NCBI RefSeq assembly: GCF_000687555.1
Contig: NZ_JHWJ01000001.1
Location: forward strand, 186,001-250,000
Reading direction: 5' to 3'
Source of the DNA: [Clostridium] aerotolerans DSM 5434
Lineage (GTDB): Bacteria; Bacillota; Clostridia; Lachnospirales; Lachnospiraceae
Length of the DNA: 64,000 nucleotides
The translations under genes and the position numbers were made by a program. Below are positions 25,582 to 35,838 of the stretch, piece by piece. Each line of letters begins with the position of its first letter. Position 1 is the stretch's first letter. Under the pieces are notes generated by a model. That model worked only from the letters and a program-made list of their open reading frames with translations. It did no database searches and was not told the DNA's origin.

Positions 25582-25624
25582 GTATGCTTGACATACAAAT
25601 ACTTTTATTGTATACTTGGCATAC
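25582..25624 (+). promoter_or_regulatory. Promoter with two copies of a 15-bp operator (GTATRCTTGRCATAC)
   Basis: TTGACA (25588-25593), a 17-base spacer and TATACT (25611-25616) form a strong promoter. GTATGCTTGACATAC (25582-25596) covers the -35 and GTATACTTGGCATAC (25610-25624) covers the -10. The copies are 28 bases apart and each has inverted GTAT/ATAC ends. The MarR protein encoded two genes on is the likely binder. Confidence 0.7.
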
Positions 25625-25728
25625 AAACCGGTTAGTTAGAACTAATTAAAAGAGATATGTTCCCTATAAAATACAGATGTCAGAAGTGTTTAGGATAATA
25701 TAAATGCACATAATAAAGGAGTGGAAAC

Positions 25729-26763
25729 ATGGTGAAACCACAATTAAATCCCGGTCAATATTACAAATTGCTTCATCAAAAAAGGGTCACAGATCTTTTT
25801 TTATCTGGTCTGCGCCTTCATATATTTACCGAATTAGAACAATGGGAGACACCGGATTCCGTAGCTGCGAGAAGATGCCTTAATGAGCGCAATGTTTCCC
25901 TGTTCTTAAATGCCCTTGCCAGCATCGGAATGCTTGAAAAGGATGGGACACGCTTTCGCAACACCCCAGAGAGCAATGAATTTCTAAATGAAACCAGTCC
26001 CCATTATCTGGGGGAATGTCTTTTGTTCCGCGAAAACATGATGTCACTTAATGGTATTGATGAAAAGGTAAAAAGCGGTCCTGATATTCAGACACTCCAA
26101 CATAACGAAGGCGTAAAGGTATACGATTTTTGCGAAATGGCGCGGGTGACAGTACCGGAGATGTACACCGGCCGAGTCCAGTCTCTCCTTGCCGCTGTGA
26201 AAGAATTGTTCATAGACCGGCAGCCAGGTAAGATTCTAGATTTGGGAGGTGGAAGCGGAGTATTTGCAATGGAACTGGTCACTGCATTTCCTGAGAGCAA
26301 AGGCGTGGTCTTTGAACACCCCAAGGTGGCAGTTTTACCCAGACGCCTCATAACAGAACGAGGCTTAAGTTCGCGGATTGAAGTCATGGAGGGGGATTTC
26401 AATAAGGATGGAATCGGTGAAGACTATGATTTAATTATAGCTTCCGGTATATTGGATTTTGCAAAGGATCATCTGGATTCATTTCTTGAAAAATTAAAAC
26501 ATTCGCTTTCAGCCAATGGCCACTTATATATCGTCACCCATGAGGTGAGTGAAGATTATCAAAATCCGCCAGAAAGCATCCTTGGCTGGCTGTCCAGTCA
26601 TTTAGATGGTCTTGACCTTCTTTTGACAAAGAATACCATAGAACAGGCCCTTATGAAACACGGCTTTCATTGCATTGATAAACGGGATGTAGGCGGTATG
26701 TTTAAAGGTTTGCCGGGGAAGTTCTATCAAGTAAAGAAGGAAGAGGAAAACCAGGATGAATGA
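25729..26763 (+). CDS. SAM-dependent O-methyltransferase-like protein (dimerisation domain plus class I fold)
   Basis: 344 residues. Residues 1-110 form a winged-helix-like dimerisation domain (RVTDLFLSGLRLHIFTEL...RNVSLFLNALASIGML). The methyltransferase fold begins at KILDLGGGSGVFAMELVTAFP, the SAM-binding motif I, with later VFEHPKV and DYDLIIASGILDFA. This matches the acetylserotonin/caffeate O-methyltransferase group used in plant and polyketide methylation and in anaerobe methyl transfer. The substrate is unknown. Its end overlaps the MarR gene by 8 bases, and its promoter carries paired operators, so it looks inducible by an effector of MarR. Confidence 0.78.
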   Translation: MVKPQLNPGQYYKLLHQKRVTDLFLSGLRLHIFTELEQWETPDSVAARRCLNERNVSLFLNALASIGMLEKDGTRFRNTPESNEFLNETSPHYLGECLLFRENMMSLNGIDEKVKSGPDIQTLQHNEGVKVYDFCEMARVTVPEMYTGRVQSLLAAVKELFIDRQPGKILDLGGGSGVFAMELVTAFPESKGVVFEHPKVAVLPRRLITERGLSSRIEVMEGDFNKDGIGEDYDLIIASGILDFAKDHLDSFLEKLKHSLSANGHLYIVTHEVSEDYQNPPESILGWLSSHLDGLDLLLTKNTIEQALMKHGFHCIDKRDVGGMFKGLPGKFYQVKKEEENQDE

Positions 26764-27208
26764 CAAAAAAACTTTGGTCGTCAATGATTTTATCCGTTTG
26801 ACGGAGCGTGTCTCCAATGGAAAAATGAATGTTTTAAATTTCGGGTCAGAGAATATGACCTTTTACCGGGGAGAAATCCATATGATTAAGATGGTGGGAG
26901 ATTATCCCGGTATCTTCATTTCAGAAATGGCCAGAAATTTTAATATAACCCGGGCAGTGGTAGCCAAGACCATTCATAAGCTGGAAGAAAGAGGCTTGAT
27001 TCAAAAAGTAGAAGATGAAATTGATAAAAAAAGACTTTGCCTCTATTTAACAGATAAAGGAAAAGAAGCGTATCAGCTGCATCAGGAGTATCACAAAAAG
27101 TATGACAGCCCATTGTTTGATTACCTTGACAGCTTAAATAAAGATGAACTGGAACTGATACAAACATTTTTAAAACATGCCAATAATTTGGTGGATCATC
27201 ATTACTAA
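26756..27208 (+). CDS. MarR-family transcriptional regulator
   Basis: 150 residues with the MarR winged helix: MVGDYPGIFISEMARNFNITRAVVAKTIHKLEERGLIQKVED, then the wing DKKRLCLYLTDKGKEAYQ. Its ATG lies inside the methyltransferase gene. I infer repression of this two-gene operon through the paired sites at 25582-25624. The effector is probably a small aromatic, as is common in the family. Confidence 0.87.
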   Translation: MNDKKTLVVNDFIRLTERVSNGKMNVLNFGSENMTFYRGEIHMIKMVGDYPGIFISEMARNFNITRAVVAKTIHKLEERGLIQKVEDEIDKKRLCLYLTDKGKEAYQLHQEYHKKYDSPLFDYLDSLNKDELELIQTFLKHANNLVDHHY

Positions 27209-27277
27209 CATTGGATTATCTCCCCAGCATACTTTCCTTGAAAATACAGAGACTATGAAAAGATAGGAGGTATTATC

Positions 27278-27493
27278 ATGGCAAAAGCAGGAATGAGAAG
27301 ACCAAGTCCCTATGATTCCAACAATCATGGAACAGAGAATCATGAAAAAATGCACCGTCCCAAGAATGAACAGGCTCAGGTGCCGGAGATTCAGGGAGCT
27401 GCAAAAAATGGAAATGAAAAAGCCGGCCCCATTAATGCCCCCAACTGGGCTAGAGACGATTATAAAATGGGCAATAAGCACGACGGCAAATAG
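27278..27493 (+). CDS. Small hydrophilic hypothetical protein (71 residues)
   Basis: AGGAGGT lies 8 bases before the ATG. The product (MAKAGMRRPSPYDSNNHGTENHEK...PNWARDDYKMGNKHDGK) is very polar, rich in Asn, Lys, Gly and Pro, with no hydrophobic core, so it is probably disordered. I recognise no family. The ribosome site and a perfect terminator directly behind make it a likely real gene. Confidence 0.6.
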   Translation: MAKAGMRRPSPYDSNNHGTENHEKMHRPKNEQAQVPEIQGAAKNGNEKAGPINAPNWARDDYKMGNKHDGK

Positions 27494-27501
27494 AATAAGG
27501 A

Positions 27502-27540
27502 AGAAAGAAAAGCGGCTGACACTTAGCCGCTTTTCTTTCT
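27502..27540 (+). terminator. Intrinsic terminator
   Basis: AGAAAGAAAAGCGGCT and AGCCGCTTTTCTTTCT pair over 16 perfect bases around a 7-base loop. Confidence 0.9.
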
Positions 27541-27579
27541 ATCAGTTATATTCGTAAGTAAAATATGGACATGGAGGGA

Positions 27580-27606
27580 CCGGCAGAACCTTTTGGATCC
27601 TGCCGG
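27580..27606 (-). terminator. Hairpin downstream of the minus-strand membrane gene (weak terminator candidate)
   Basis: CCGGCAG and CTGCCGG are 7-bp arms with a partly paired loop, 113 bases past the stop of the minus-strand gene at 27719. No T-run follows on the minus strand. The rest of the gap 27541-27718 shows nothing else. Confidence 0.3.
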
Positions 27607-27718
27607 CTGAAGTATGAAAAAGTATATTACGAAAAGGTTCTTCGCCTCTTGTGATATTTACTATATCTGGAAAATGTGACAGGATTTTGATAAAAGTGTG
27701 AAGAGATTGTGAAAGGGT

Positions 27719-28441
27719 CTACTTTCTTACTTTGTCCAGACGATATTTTCTAATTCTCAAAATAAAATAACCTCCAAAGACCAAGGTGTAAATTACAACA
27801 GACACAATGTAATTCACCTTATAGAACATACTCATTTCTGAGGCAGGATCAAAGGATTCTATGATGGTGGGAATGAAGAGGACCATTAGATATATGTAAA
27901 GAAGGGCAAACCAGGGATAGGAAAGCCTCTGGACATTCTTCCATACCTTAGGCTTCATCTTTTTGCGCACCTTTATAAAAGACGTAACCATCAAGATAAT
28001 CATAATCGTAAACAATGGGAAGGTGATAATCAGTGCGATGATGCCTCTAAGATCCAGTTCCTGGGGATTATTGATCATAGTTGGAATGTAATAAGCTCCA
28101 TAGGCAAACGAATGAGCTAAGGTAATGAGACAGGCGATGATGGATAAATACCCCCTAATGGGCATTAAGGCCTTAACGATTTTACTTTTTCGATCCAAAG
28201 CGCCGATGTACATGACAATCACAAATAAAGCAGTAGCAAAGGCACCTCTCCAGAATACAGAAATGATGTAGGTATAGGTCCATTCAGGAAAAACGGTGTA
28301 AAGATCCATGATCTTGTAGCAAGCACAAAAGGCTATGATTGCTACAGAAAGAACGTAAAAAACTCCTGGGTGTTTTTTGATTGCACCTTTGCAAAAATAA
28401 ACGAAAAGAAATGCTTCCAATAGTGCGATTAAAAATATCAT
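27719..28441 (-). CDS. Polytopic membrane protein, ferric-reductase/MsrQ-like
   Basis: 240 residues, almost entirely membrane: about seven hydrophobic spans with basic loops. The patterns RGYLSIIACLITLAHSFAYGAYYIP and WKNVQRLSYPWFALLYIYLMVLF resemble the heme-binding core of ferric-reductase-like transmembrane proteins. The first span keeps a His (LAHSF), while the second heme His is not evident (RLSYPWFA), so heme binding is doubtful. AAAGGAG precedes the ATG, and a promoter with an overlapping palindrome lies upstream. I infer a redox-linked membrane protein; the function is unknown. Confidence 0.6.
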   Translation of the reverse strand: MIFLIALLEAFLFVYFCKGAIKKHPGVFYVLSVAIIAFCACYKIMDLYTVFPEWTYTYIISVFWRGAFATALFVIVMYIGALDRKSKIVKALMPIRGYLSIIACLITLAHSFAYGAYYIPTMINNPQELDLRGIIALIITFPLFTIMIILMVTSFIKVRKKMKPKVWKNVQRLSYPWFALLYIYLMVLFIPTIIESFDPASEMSMFYKVNYIVSVVIYTLVFGGYFILRIRKYRLDKVRK

Positions 28442-28470
28442 TGATTTATTTTCTCCTTTAGGATGTTGCA

Positions 28471-28507
28471 GTTATACGCTGCGAATTAGTGTTAGTCAAA
28501 ACTAACA
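28471..28507 (-). promoter_or_regulatory. Promoter and overlapping palindrome for the membrane gene
   Basis: On the minus strand TTGACT (28499-28494), 17 bases and TATAAC (28476-28471). The perfect repeat TGTTAGT-CAAA-ACTAACA (28490-28507) covers the -35, as expected for a repressor site. Confidence 0.6.
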
Positions 28508-28634
28508 GAATAGGTATAACACATGCATAATCCACCGTCAAGTATTTTATTGCATAATTGTACCTGAATAATTCAAGCAGGATTTGAAACACTAAAAATT
28601 AAAAGAAAGTTAAGAAAAAAAGGAGGGAAATACA

Positions 28635-28937
28635 ATGGAGGACAACAAATTCAGTGGTACAGCAAATGATCTTCCCATGATGGCGCTTAGCGATATTCCA
28701 GTCCCAAACGCAGATGCAAAGCAGATTGTTGCGCTTGTAAAGGAAAGCGGACGGGTCACCGGATATAAGCTTTCCGATGGAAGAGTCCTTAACAAAGAAG
28801 AGGGTGTTGAGCTTGCCAAGAACGGCGGCATAGAGGGAGTGGGAGTCTCTTCCAGAAATGGCAACGAGTATTTAAAATCTCTCCCAGATGGCAGTGAGAG
28901 CAATAATTTAAGCAGCCTGCCTTCCGTTACGAATTAA
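28635..28937 (+). CDS. DUF3892-domain protein
   Basis: 100 residues. The centre (VALVKESGRVTGYKLSDGRVLNKEEGVELAKNGGIEGVGVSSRNGNEYLKSLPDG) matches DUF3892, a small family common in Firmicutes with no known function. AAAGGAGGG precedes the ATG. It stands alone between an unrelated membrane gene and the bgl operon. Confidence 0.75.
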   Translation: MEDNKFSGTANDLPMMALSDIPVPNADAKQIVALVKESGRVTGYKLSDGRVLNKEEGVELAKNGGIEGVGVSSRNGNEYLKSLPDGSESNNLSSLPSVTN

Positions 28938-28990
28938 AACTGGATATTAGTAATAGTGAATAGTAATTATTTGAAATTCAAAAAATTATG

Positions 28991-29019
28991 TTGCTAAAAA
29001 TGCAATCTTCCACTATACT
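28991..29019 (+). promoter_or_regulatory. Promoter of the beta-glucoside operon
   Basis: TTGCTA (28991-28996), a 17-base spacer and TATACT (29014-29019), just upstream of the antiterminator RNA site. The predicted transcript starts near 29026. Confidence 0.7.
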
Positions 29020-29028
29020 ATAGTCAGT

Positions 29029-29057
29029 GGATGGTGATTGCGCTAGCAAGCTATACC
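29029..29057 (+). promoter_or_regulatory. Ribonucleic antiterminator (RAT) site for the BglG/LicT protein
   Basis: A 29-base element beginning GGATGGTGATTGCGC and ending AGCAAGCTATACC closely follows the licT/sacY RAT consensus (GGAT, GATTGC, GCAxGC, ACC). Its 3' end overlaps the left arm of the terminator, which is the expected arrangement for antitermination. Confidence 0.85.
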
Positions 29058-29117
29058 TGTTTATTATGTTATTTTGGCTTTTATTGCCTATAATAGCATG
29101 GTAAACAGGTTTTTTTT
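29055..29117 (+). terminator. Leader terminator controlled by antitermination
   Basis: ACCTGTTTA pairs with TAAACAGGT and is followed by a T-run. It shares its first bases with the RAT, so RNA binding by the antiterminator prevents it forming. Confidence 0.88.
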
Positions 29118-29171
29118 CGCTAAAAATACGAAATTCAAGATGATTTATTACTTTAGACAGGGGTGATGACC

Positions 29172-30014
29172 ATGATCATTTACAAAATTTTCAATAACAA
29201 TGCAGTCGTAATAAAAGATGAAAACGGAGTGGAAAAGGTTGTTATGGGCTGCGGTCTTGCCTTTAAAAAGAAGAACGGAGATGAGCTAGACGAAAGTAAG
29301 ATCGATAAGATCTTTGTCCTGTCCGATCCTCTTATTAACAACCGCTTTCAGGAGCTGGTCGCAAGCATTCCCATTGATTATGTGGAGCTTGGGGAAGAGA
29401 TTATTGAATATGCGGCAAACATTCTGGAGGTAGATTTAAATGATACCATCTACTTGTCCCTCATCGACCACCTGTATTCTGCTGTAAAACGATTTCAGGA
29501 AGGCATCGGGATAAAAAATGCCATTCTCTGGGACATTAAAAAGTTTTATAAAAAGGAATTTGACATCGGACTGAAAGCGCTGGAGATGATTGAAAAACGA
29601 TTTTCCCTTCAATTGCCAGAAGACGAGGCAGGATTTATTGCCATTCACCTTGTGGAAGCGGTTACGAGAAAGGGTGCTCAGGATATTCACCAGGTGGCTG
29701 AAATCATCTCTGAGATCACCAGCATTGTATCTTATCATTTTCACATATTTTTTAATGAAGATTCCTTATACTATTTCCGGTTCATCACTCATCTTAAATT
29801 TTTCGCCCAGAGACTTTTGGAGGGAAAGACCTACCTTGATGATGAACAGGATGATCTTCTCCTTATTATAAAGAAAAAATATGTGAATGCCTATGAGTGT
29901 GCGGAAAAGATATGTGAGTTTCTTAAAAAGAAATATAACTATAACGTTTCCAATGATGAAACGCTTTACCTCACCCTGCACATCGAACGAGTTGTTTATA
30001 AGACTGTTTTATGA
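29172..30014 (+). CDS. licT: BglG/LicT-family transcriptional antiterminator
   Basis: About 280 residues: an N-terminal CAT RNA-binding domain (MIIYKIFNNNAVVIKDENGVEKVVMGCGLAFKKKNGD) and two PTS regulation domains, with the phosphorylatable histidines expected in LIDHLYSAVKR, IAIHLVEA and TLHIERV. Phosphorylation by the PTS couples RNA binding to beta-glucoside availability. Of three clustered starts I prefer the ATG at 29172, which has AGGGG 8 bases upstream and gives the family N-terminus. It lies directly after its own RAT/terminator leader, then the PTS and phospho-glucosidase genes. Confidence 0.92.
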   Translation: MIIYKIFNNNAVVIKDENGVEKVVMGCGLAFKKKNGDELDESKIDKIFVLSDPLINNRFQELVASIPIDYVELGEEIIEYAANILEVDLNDTIYLSLIDHLYSAVKRFQEGIGIKNAILWDIKKFYKKEFDIGLKALEMIEKRFSLQLPEDEAGFIAIHLVEAVTRKGAQDIHQVAEIISEITSIVSYHFHIFFNEDSLYYFRFITHLKFFAQRLLEGKTYLDDEQDDLLLIIKKKYVNAYECAEKICEFLKKKYNYNVSNDETLYLTLHIERVVYKTVL

Positions 30015-30082
30015 CGAGATGGTTACATTAAGTTGGCTAAACTTTCATATTTCAAATAAAAAGAAAAATGGAGGATTTAACA

Positions 30083-31909
30083 ATGGGAAAATTTGACCTG
30101 TTGGCAAAAGACATTATTAAAAAAGTCGGCGGCAAGGATAATATCATAAGCCTTGTCCACTGTGTCACCCGTCTGCGTTTTAACTTAAAAGACGAAAGCC
30201 TTGCAGATGATGAAGCATTAAAACAAATGGAAGGTGTCATAACAGTCATGCACAGCTCCGGACAGTATCAGGTGGTCATCGGTAACCATGTACCCCAGGT
30301 ATTTACAGATGTCTGCAAGCTGGCCAATATCTCATCAGAGACAGCAATCGAAAAAAAGAAGATGAATTTCCGGGAAAAATCTTTGGATCTTATCTCAGGA
30401 ATCATGATGCCTGCCATCGGAATTTTGTGTGCCTGCGGTATGTTAAAAGGACTCAATTCCATTCTTTTATACCTTGGGCTTTACTCTGATGCCGATGGAA
30501 TCTATATCCTTCTTAATGCCATAGGAGATTCCATCTTTTTCTTCTTTCCTGTTGTCATCGGCTTTAACACGGCAAAGAAAATGGATATGAATCCGTTCCT
30601 GGGCCTTATTATCGGTGCGGCACTGTGCTATCCGACGATCAACGGCACCGATGTGCCCCTCTTTGGTCATATGATTAATGTAACCTATACGTCCACATTG
30701 CTTCCCGTTATTCTTATTGTGGCACTGGCTAAGCCCCTGGAGAGCTTTTTTAACCGGGTGATCCCTGATATGGTAAAGACCTTTATCACACCTATGCTGG
30801 TGCTCCTTATCGCACTTCCCATCGGCTTTGTGGTGATTGGACCAATTGCCAATCTCATTTCCAATGGAATTTCACAGGGAGTGTTATCCATATATAAGCT
30901 AAGCCCGATTTTCGCAGGATTTTTGGTGGGCGGATTATGGCAGGTCATGATCGTATTCGGTGTTCATATTGTGTTGGTGGTTTTATGTATCACCAATATT
31001 ATATCAGGAACCCCGGACCCAATTCTTGCCTTTACTACGTTCGTGACCTTTACAACCACTGGTATGATATTTGCCATGTGGCTGAAGACAAAGGACAAGA
31101 CCTTAAAGCAGATTGCACTTCCAGCCTGGATTTCCGGATTTTTCGGAGTGACGGAGCCTGCGATTTACGGAATTTTACTTCCAAGAATGAAGCATTTCGT
31201 TATTTCCTGTCTTTGTGGTGCTGTTGCAGGTGCAGCGACCGCAGCATTAGGATTAAAGTATCACACCATGGCAGGTATGGGACTCTTTGAAATACCAGCT
31301 CTTTTGGACCCGGCCCAGCCTGGAAAAAGCCTGGTGCATGCCCTGATTGCAGCAGCCATTTCACTCATCGTAGGCTTTGTTGTAACATTTATAACCTTTA
31401 AAGATGAGGAACGTTCTGAGACAAAGGAAGGGGAACTTTCAGAAAAATGCAGAAAAGAAGTGATTGCATGTCCTCTTTCCGGTACGGTCATGGCACTTGA
31501 TCAGGTAAAGGATGCGGCATTTGCCAATGGAACTCTGGGACAGGGAGTTGCAGTTTCACCAGCAGAAGGAAAAGTCACGGCTCCTTTTGACGGAACGGTC
31601 ATGATGCTATTTCCTACAAAACATGCCGTAGGACTTATGTCTGACAATGGCTGTGAGGTAATCATTCATATTGGCATGGATACCGTGCAGTTAAACGGAA
31701 AATATTTTGAGGCGCACGTAAAAGAAGGAGATAAGGTGAAAAAGGGAGACCTTCTTATTACCTTTGATAAGGATGCCATTGAAAAAGAAGGGTATTCTTT
31801 GGATACTCCGGTTTTAGTCACAAATACAAAGGATTATATGGAGGTCGTTGCGATGAACCGCTGTGGTTCTAAAGTCCATTGCGGCGATGATGTGATAACC
31901 TTATTATAA
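30083..31909 (+). CDS. bglP: PTS beta-glucoside transporter, EIIBCA
   Basis: About 608 residues. The EIIB domain has the phosphocysteine in LVHCVTRLRF (Cys27). EIIC has about ten membrane spans (DLISGIMMPAIGILCACGMLKG... SGFFGVTEPAIYGILLPRMKHFV). The C-terminal glucose-type EIIA has IIHIGMDTVQLNGKYFEAHV with the phospho-His. The order B-C-A is that of BglF/BglP. GGAGG precedes the ATG at 30083; the upstream ATG contains the ribosome site itself. It should import and phosphorylate aryl-beta-glucosides or cellobiose-like sugars for the next gene. Confidence 0.93.
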   Translation: MGKFDLLAKDIIKKVGGKDNIISLVHCVTRLRFNLKDESLADDEALKQMEGVITVMHSSGQYQVVIGNHVPQVFTDVCKLANISSETAIEKKKMNFREKSLDLISGIMMPAIGILCACGMLKGLNSILLYLGLYSDADGIYILLNAIGDSIFFFFPVVIGFNTAKKMDMNPFLGLIIGAALCYPTINGTDVPLFGHMINVTYTSTLLPVILIVALAKPLESFFNRVIPDMVKTFITPMLVLLIALPIGFVVIGPIANLISNGISQGVLSIYKLSPIFAGFLVGGLWQVMIVFGVHIVLVVLCITNIISGTPDPILAFTTFVTFTTTGMIFAMWLKTKDKTLKQIALPAWISGFFGVTEPAIYGILLPRMKHFVISCLCGAVAGAATAALGLKYHTMAGMGLFEIPALLDPAQPGKSLVHALIAAAISLIVGFVVTFITFKDEERSETKEGELSEKCRKEVIACPLSGTVMALDQVKDAAFANGTLGQGVAVSPAEGKVTAPFDGTVMMLFPTKHAVGLMSDNGCEVIIHIGMDTVQLNGKYFEAHVKEGDKVKKGDLLITFDKDAIEKEGYSLDTPVLVTNTKDYMEVVAMNRCGSKVHCGDDVITLL

Positions 31910-33367
<1,458 letters not shown>

Positions 33368-33376
33368 ACCCATAAT

Positions 33377-33430
33377 GGCAGGGATGGGTGGATCCTTACG
33401 CATCCATCCTGGTCCCTGCCTTATTTTTAT
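33377..33430 (+). terminator. Intrinsic terminator of the bgl operon
   Basis: GGCAGGGA...GGATG-type left arm pairs with CATCC...TCCCTGCC, ending TTATTTTT. Confidence 0.8.
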
Positions 33431-33536
33431 ATAATCTCTGACCATCAAAAGGGCAGCAGGTGAGAACGACTGGATACGATGAAAGATTCTAAATCAGCTT
33501 TGTCAAAACTAATAATGAATATAGGGGTAAAGCGAG

Positions 33537-35672
33537 ATGAAGTTATTTTATACCAAACCGGCAATGAAGTGGGAAGAAACCTTACCCATTGGAAATGGCA
33601 GTCTTGGTGCCATGATATGGGGGGATACAAAGAGAGAATGTCTGGGACTCAACGAGGAGAGCCTTTGGTCCGGTTATTACCGTGACAAGAATAACCATAA
33701 GGCGTCAAAGCATCTGGAAGAGTGCCGCAGGCTGGTAGAAAAAGAAGAGTATGAAAAGGCGGAAAAAGTCATTCGTGAAACTATGCTGGGGGAATATAAT
33801 GAATCCTATATGCCTCTTGGCAATCTTTATTTTACCTTTGATCATACCGAAGACGTTACAAATTATAAGCGAACCCTTGACTTAGATCACTCTGTTTCAA
33901 AAGTCAGCTACCAGACCGGAGGACATAGCTATACAAGGGAATACTTTTCAAGCTATCCAGGAAAAGCAATCTTTATTAAGCTTCAATGTGACAGCCCAGT
34001 CTTAGATTTCAAGATTTCCTTTGAATCGCAAATGGTCTGTAAAACAGAATATACTCAAGATGGTTTAAACATAAAAGGGACTTGTCCCGAACATGTGGAC
34101 CCGTCCTACATAGATATCCATGAAAATCCCATCATTCAGGGGGATAAAGGCATGAAGTTCCATGCCGAATGTAACGTTCTTCATTGTGACGGAACCATAG
34201 AACAGGAAGAACAGTGCATAAGCATCTCTAAGGCATCGGTTGTGACTTTGGTATTTTCCGCGGTGAAAGAACCAGAATTTGATCCTGCCATGTCTTATGA
34301 TGAGATCAAGGAGATACATATTAAAGATTACAGAAGCTTATATGAGAAGGTGGAGCTGTATCTGGGGGAAGAAATCGATCTTCCTACAGATGAACGGCTG
34401 GAACGGCTGAGAAAAGGAGAGAAGGACAATGATTTATATGCTCTGTTTTTCCAGTATGGAAGATATCTTCTTATCAGTTCTTCCAGAGAGGGAAGCCTCC
34501 CAGCCAATCTCCAGGGAATCTGGAGCTGGCAGTTCCGTGCGCCATGGAGCTGTAACTGGACCACCAACATCAATGCCCAGATGAATTACTGGCTGGCTCA
34601 AAGCTGTAACTTAAAAGAATGTCTGCCTCCTTATTTTGAGCTGGTGAAAAAGCTTTGTGAGGAAGGGAAAAAGACAGCAAAGATTCATTATAACTGCAGA
34701 GGCTTTGTTCACCATCACAACGCGGATTATTGGTGCAACACAAATCCTATGGGCATGCCATATGGAGAAGATCATGGAGAGAAAGAAGCCGTTACCTGGT
34801 CCATGTGGCCGATGGGCGGTGCCTGGCTGACCAGTGAGCTGTTCCGGCATTACGAATATAATCCCAATGCGGAATTTTTAAAGAACACAGTTTATCCGGT
34901 TCTAAAGGAAGCTGCCCTGTTCTTAATCGATTGGCTTTACGAATATGAAGGAAGCTATGTTACCTGTCCGTCAACGTCTCCGGAGAACATGTTTAAGACT
35001 CCAACCGGAGACTCCTGTGCTGTTGCCATGTCATCCGCCATGGATCTTGCTATCATTCGGGAGGTGTTCGGGAACTTTAAGAGGACCTGTGAGATTTTAA
35101 AGCTGGATGATGAGATATTAGAAGAGATATCCGAACGGCTTTCAAAGCTTACACCTTTTAAAGTGGGAAGCAAAGGACAGCTTCTTGAATGGAATAAGGA
35201 ATTTGAAGAATGCGAGCCTGGCCATCGTCATCTGTCTCATCTATACGGTATGTTCCCGGGTGAGCTATTTGAAGGCGATAAAGTGCTTACCGAGGCCTGC
35301 AAAAAATCCTTGTCCCTTCGTTTGAGCAGTGGCAGCGGACATACGGGCTGGAGCTGTGCGTGGATCATTAACTTATTTGCCGTGTTAGGAGATGGAGAAA
35401 ATGCATACCATTTTCTAAATACCCTGCTGACCCGCTCCACCTATGAAAATCTCTGGTCCGCCCATCCGCCGTTCCAGATTGATGGAAACTTTGGAGGAGC
35501 TGCTGGCCTGGCAAATATGCTGGTGCAGGATCGAAACGGTGAAATTAAGATTTTACCCGCAATGCCTTCCCAGTTTGACAGTGGATATGTGAAGGGTCTT
35601 AGAATTAAGAACGGTAAAACAGTGGATATCAAGTGGGATAATGGGGAGCTTGACACTTACCGGATCTATTGA
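33537..35672 (+). CDS. GH95 alpha-L-fucosidase-type glycoside hydrolase
   Basis: 711 residues. It opens with the GH95 signature (KWEETLPIGNGSLGAMIWG) and contains NWTTNINAQMNYW (the N-x-N pair), CPSTSPENMF (presumed acid Glu), GHRHLSHLYGMFPG and DGNFGGAAG (presumed Asp partner of the base). GH95 enzymes remove alpha-1,2-L-fucose, or L-galactose, from plant xyloglucan and host glycans. It has no signal peptide, so it would act on imported sugars. AGGGG precedes the ATG. It is flanked by terminators and is a single-gene unit. Confidence 0.85.
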   Translation: MKLFYTKPAMKWEETLPIGNGSLGAMIWGDTKRECLGLNEESLWSGYYRDKNNHKASKHLEECRRLVEKEEYEKAEKVIRETMLGEYNESYMPLGNLYFTFDHTEDVTNYKRTLDLDHSVSKVSYQTGGHSYTREYFSSYPGKAIFIKLQCDSPVLDFKISFESQMVCKTEYTQDGLNIKGTCPEHVDPSYIDIHENPIIQGDKGMKFHAECNVLHCDGTIEQEEQCISISKASVVTLVFSAVKEPEFDPAMSYDEIKEIHIKDYRSLYEKVELYLGEEIDLPTDERLERLRKGEKDNDLYALFFQYGRYLLISSSREGSLPANLQGIWSWQFRAPWSCNWTTNINAQMNYWLAQSCNLKECLPPYFELVKKLCEEGKKTAKIHYNCRGFVHHHNADYWCNTNPMGMPYGEDHGEKEAVTWSMWPMGGAWLTSELFRHYEYNPNAEFLKNTVYPVLKEAALFLIDWLYEYEGSYVTCPSTSPENMFKTPTGDSCAVAMSSAMDLAIIREVFGNFKRTCEILKLDDEILEEISERLSKLTPFKVGSKGQLLEWNKEFEECEPGHRHLSHLYGMFPGELFEGDKVLTEACKKSLSLRLSSGSGHTGWSCAWIINLFAVLGDGENAYHFLNTLLTRSTYENLWSAHPPFQIDGNFGGAAGLANMLVQDRNGEIKILPAMPSQFDSGYVKGLRIKNGKTVDIKWDNGELDTYRIY

Positions 35673-35696
35673 TGAAGTAACAGAAATTAGGAAAAT

Positions 35697-35742
35697 CGGT
35701 GTAAATAAGTTTCTGAATCAGGACTTTGTTTGCACCGTTTTT
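35697..35742 (+). terminator. Intrinsic terminator
   Basis: CGGTGTAAATAAG pairs imperfectly with CTTTGTTTGCACCG, followed by TTTTT, after the GH95 gene. Confidence 0.7.
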
Positions 35743-35838
35743 CCATACTTAAATCATAAAATACGTAGAAAGTGTTAATCCAGCATAAAAGTCATTCATA
35801 CTAAATGGGAAGAACGGGCTAAGAAAGGGAGACAGATC

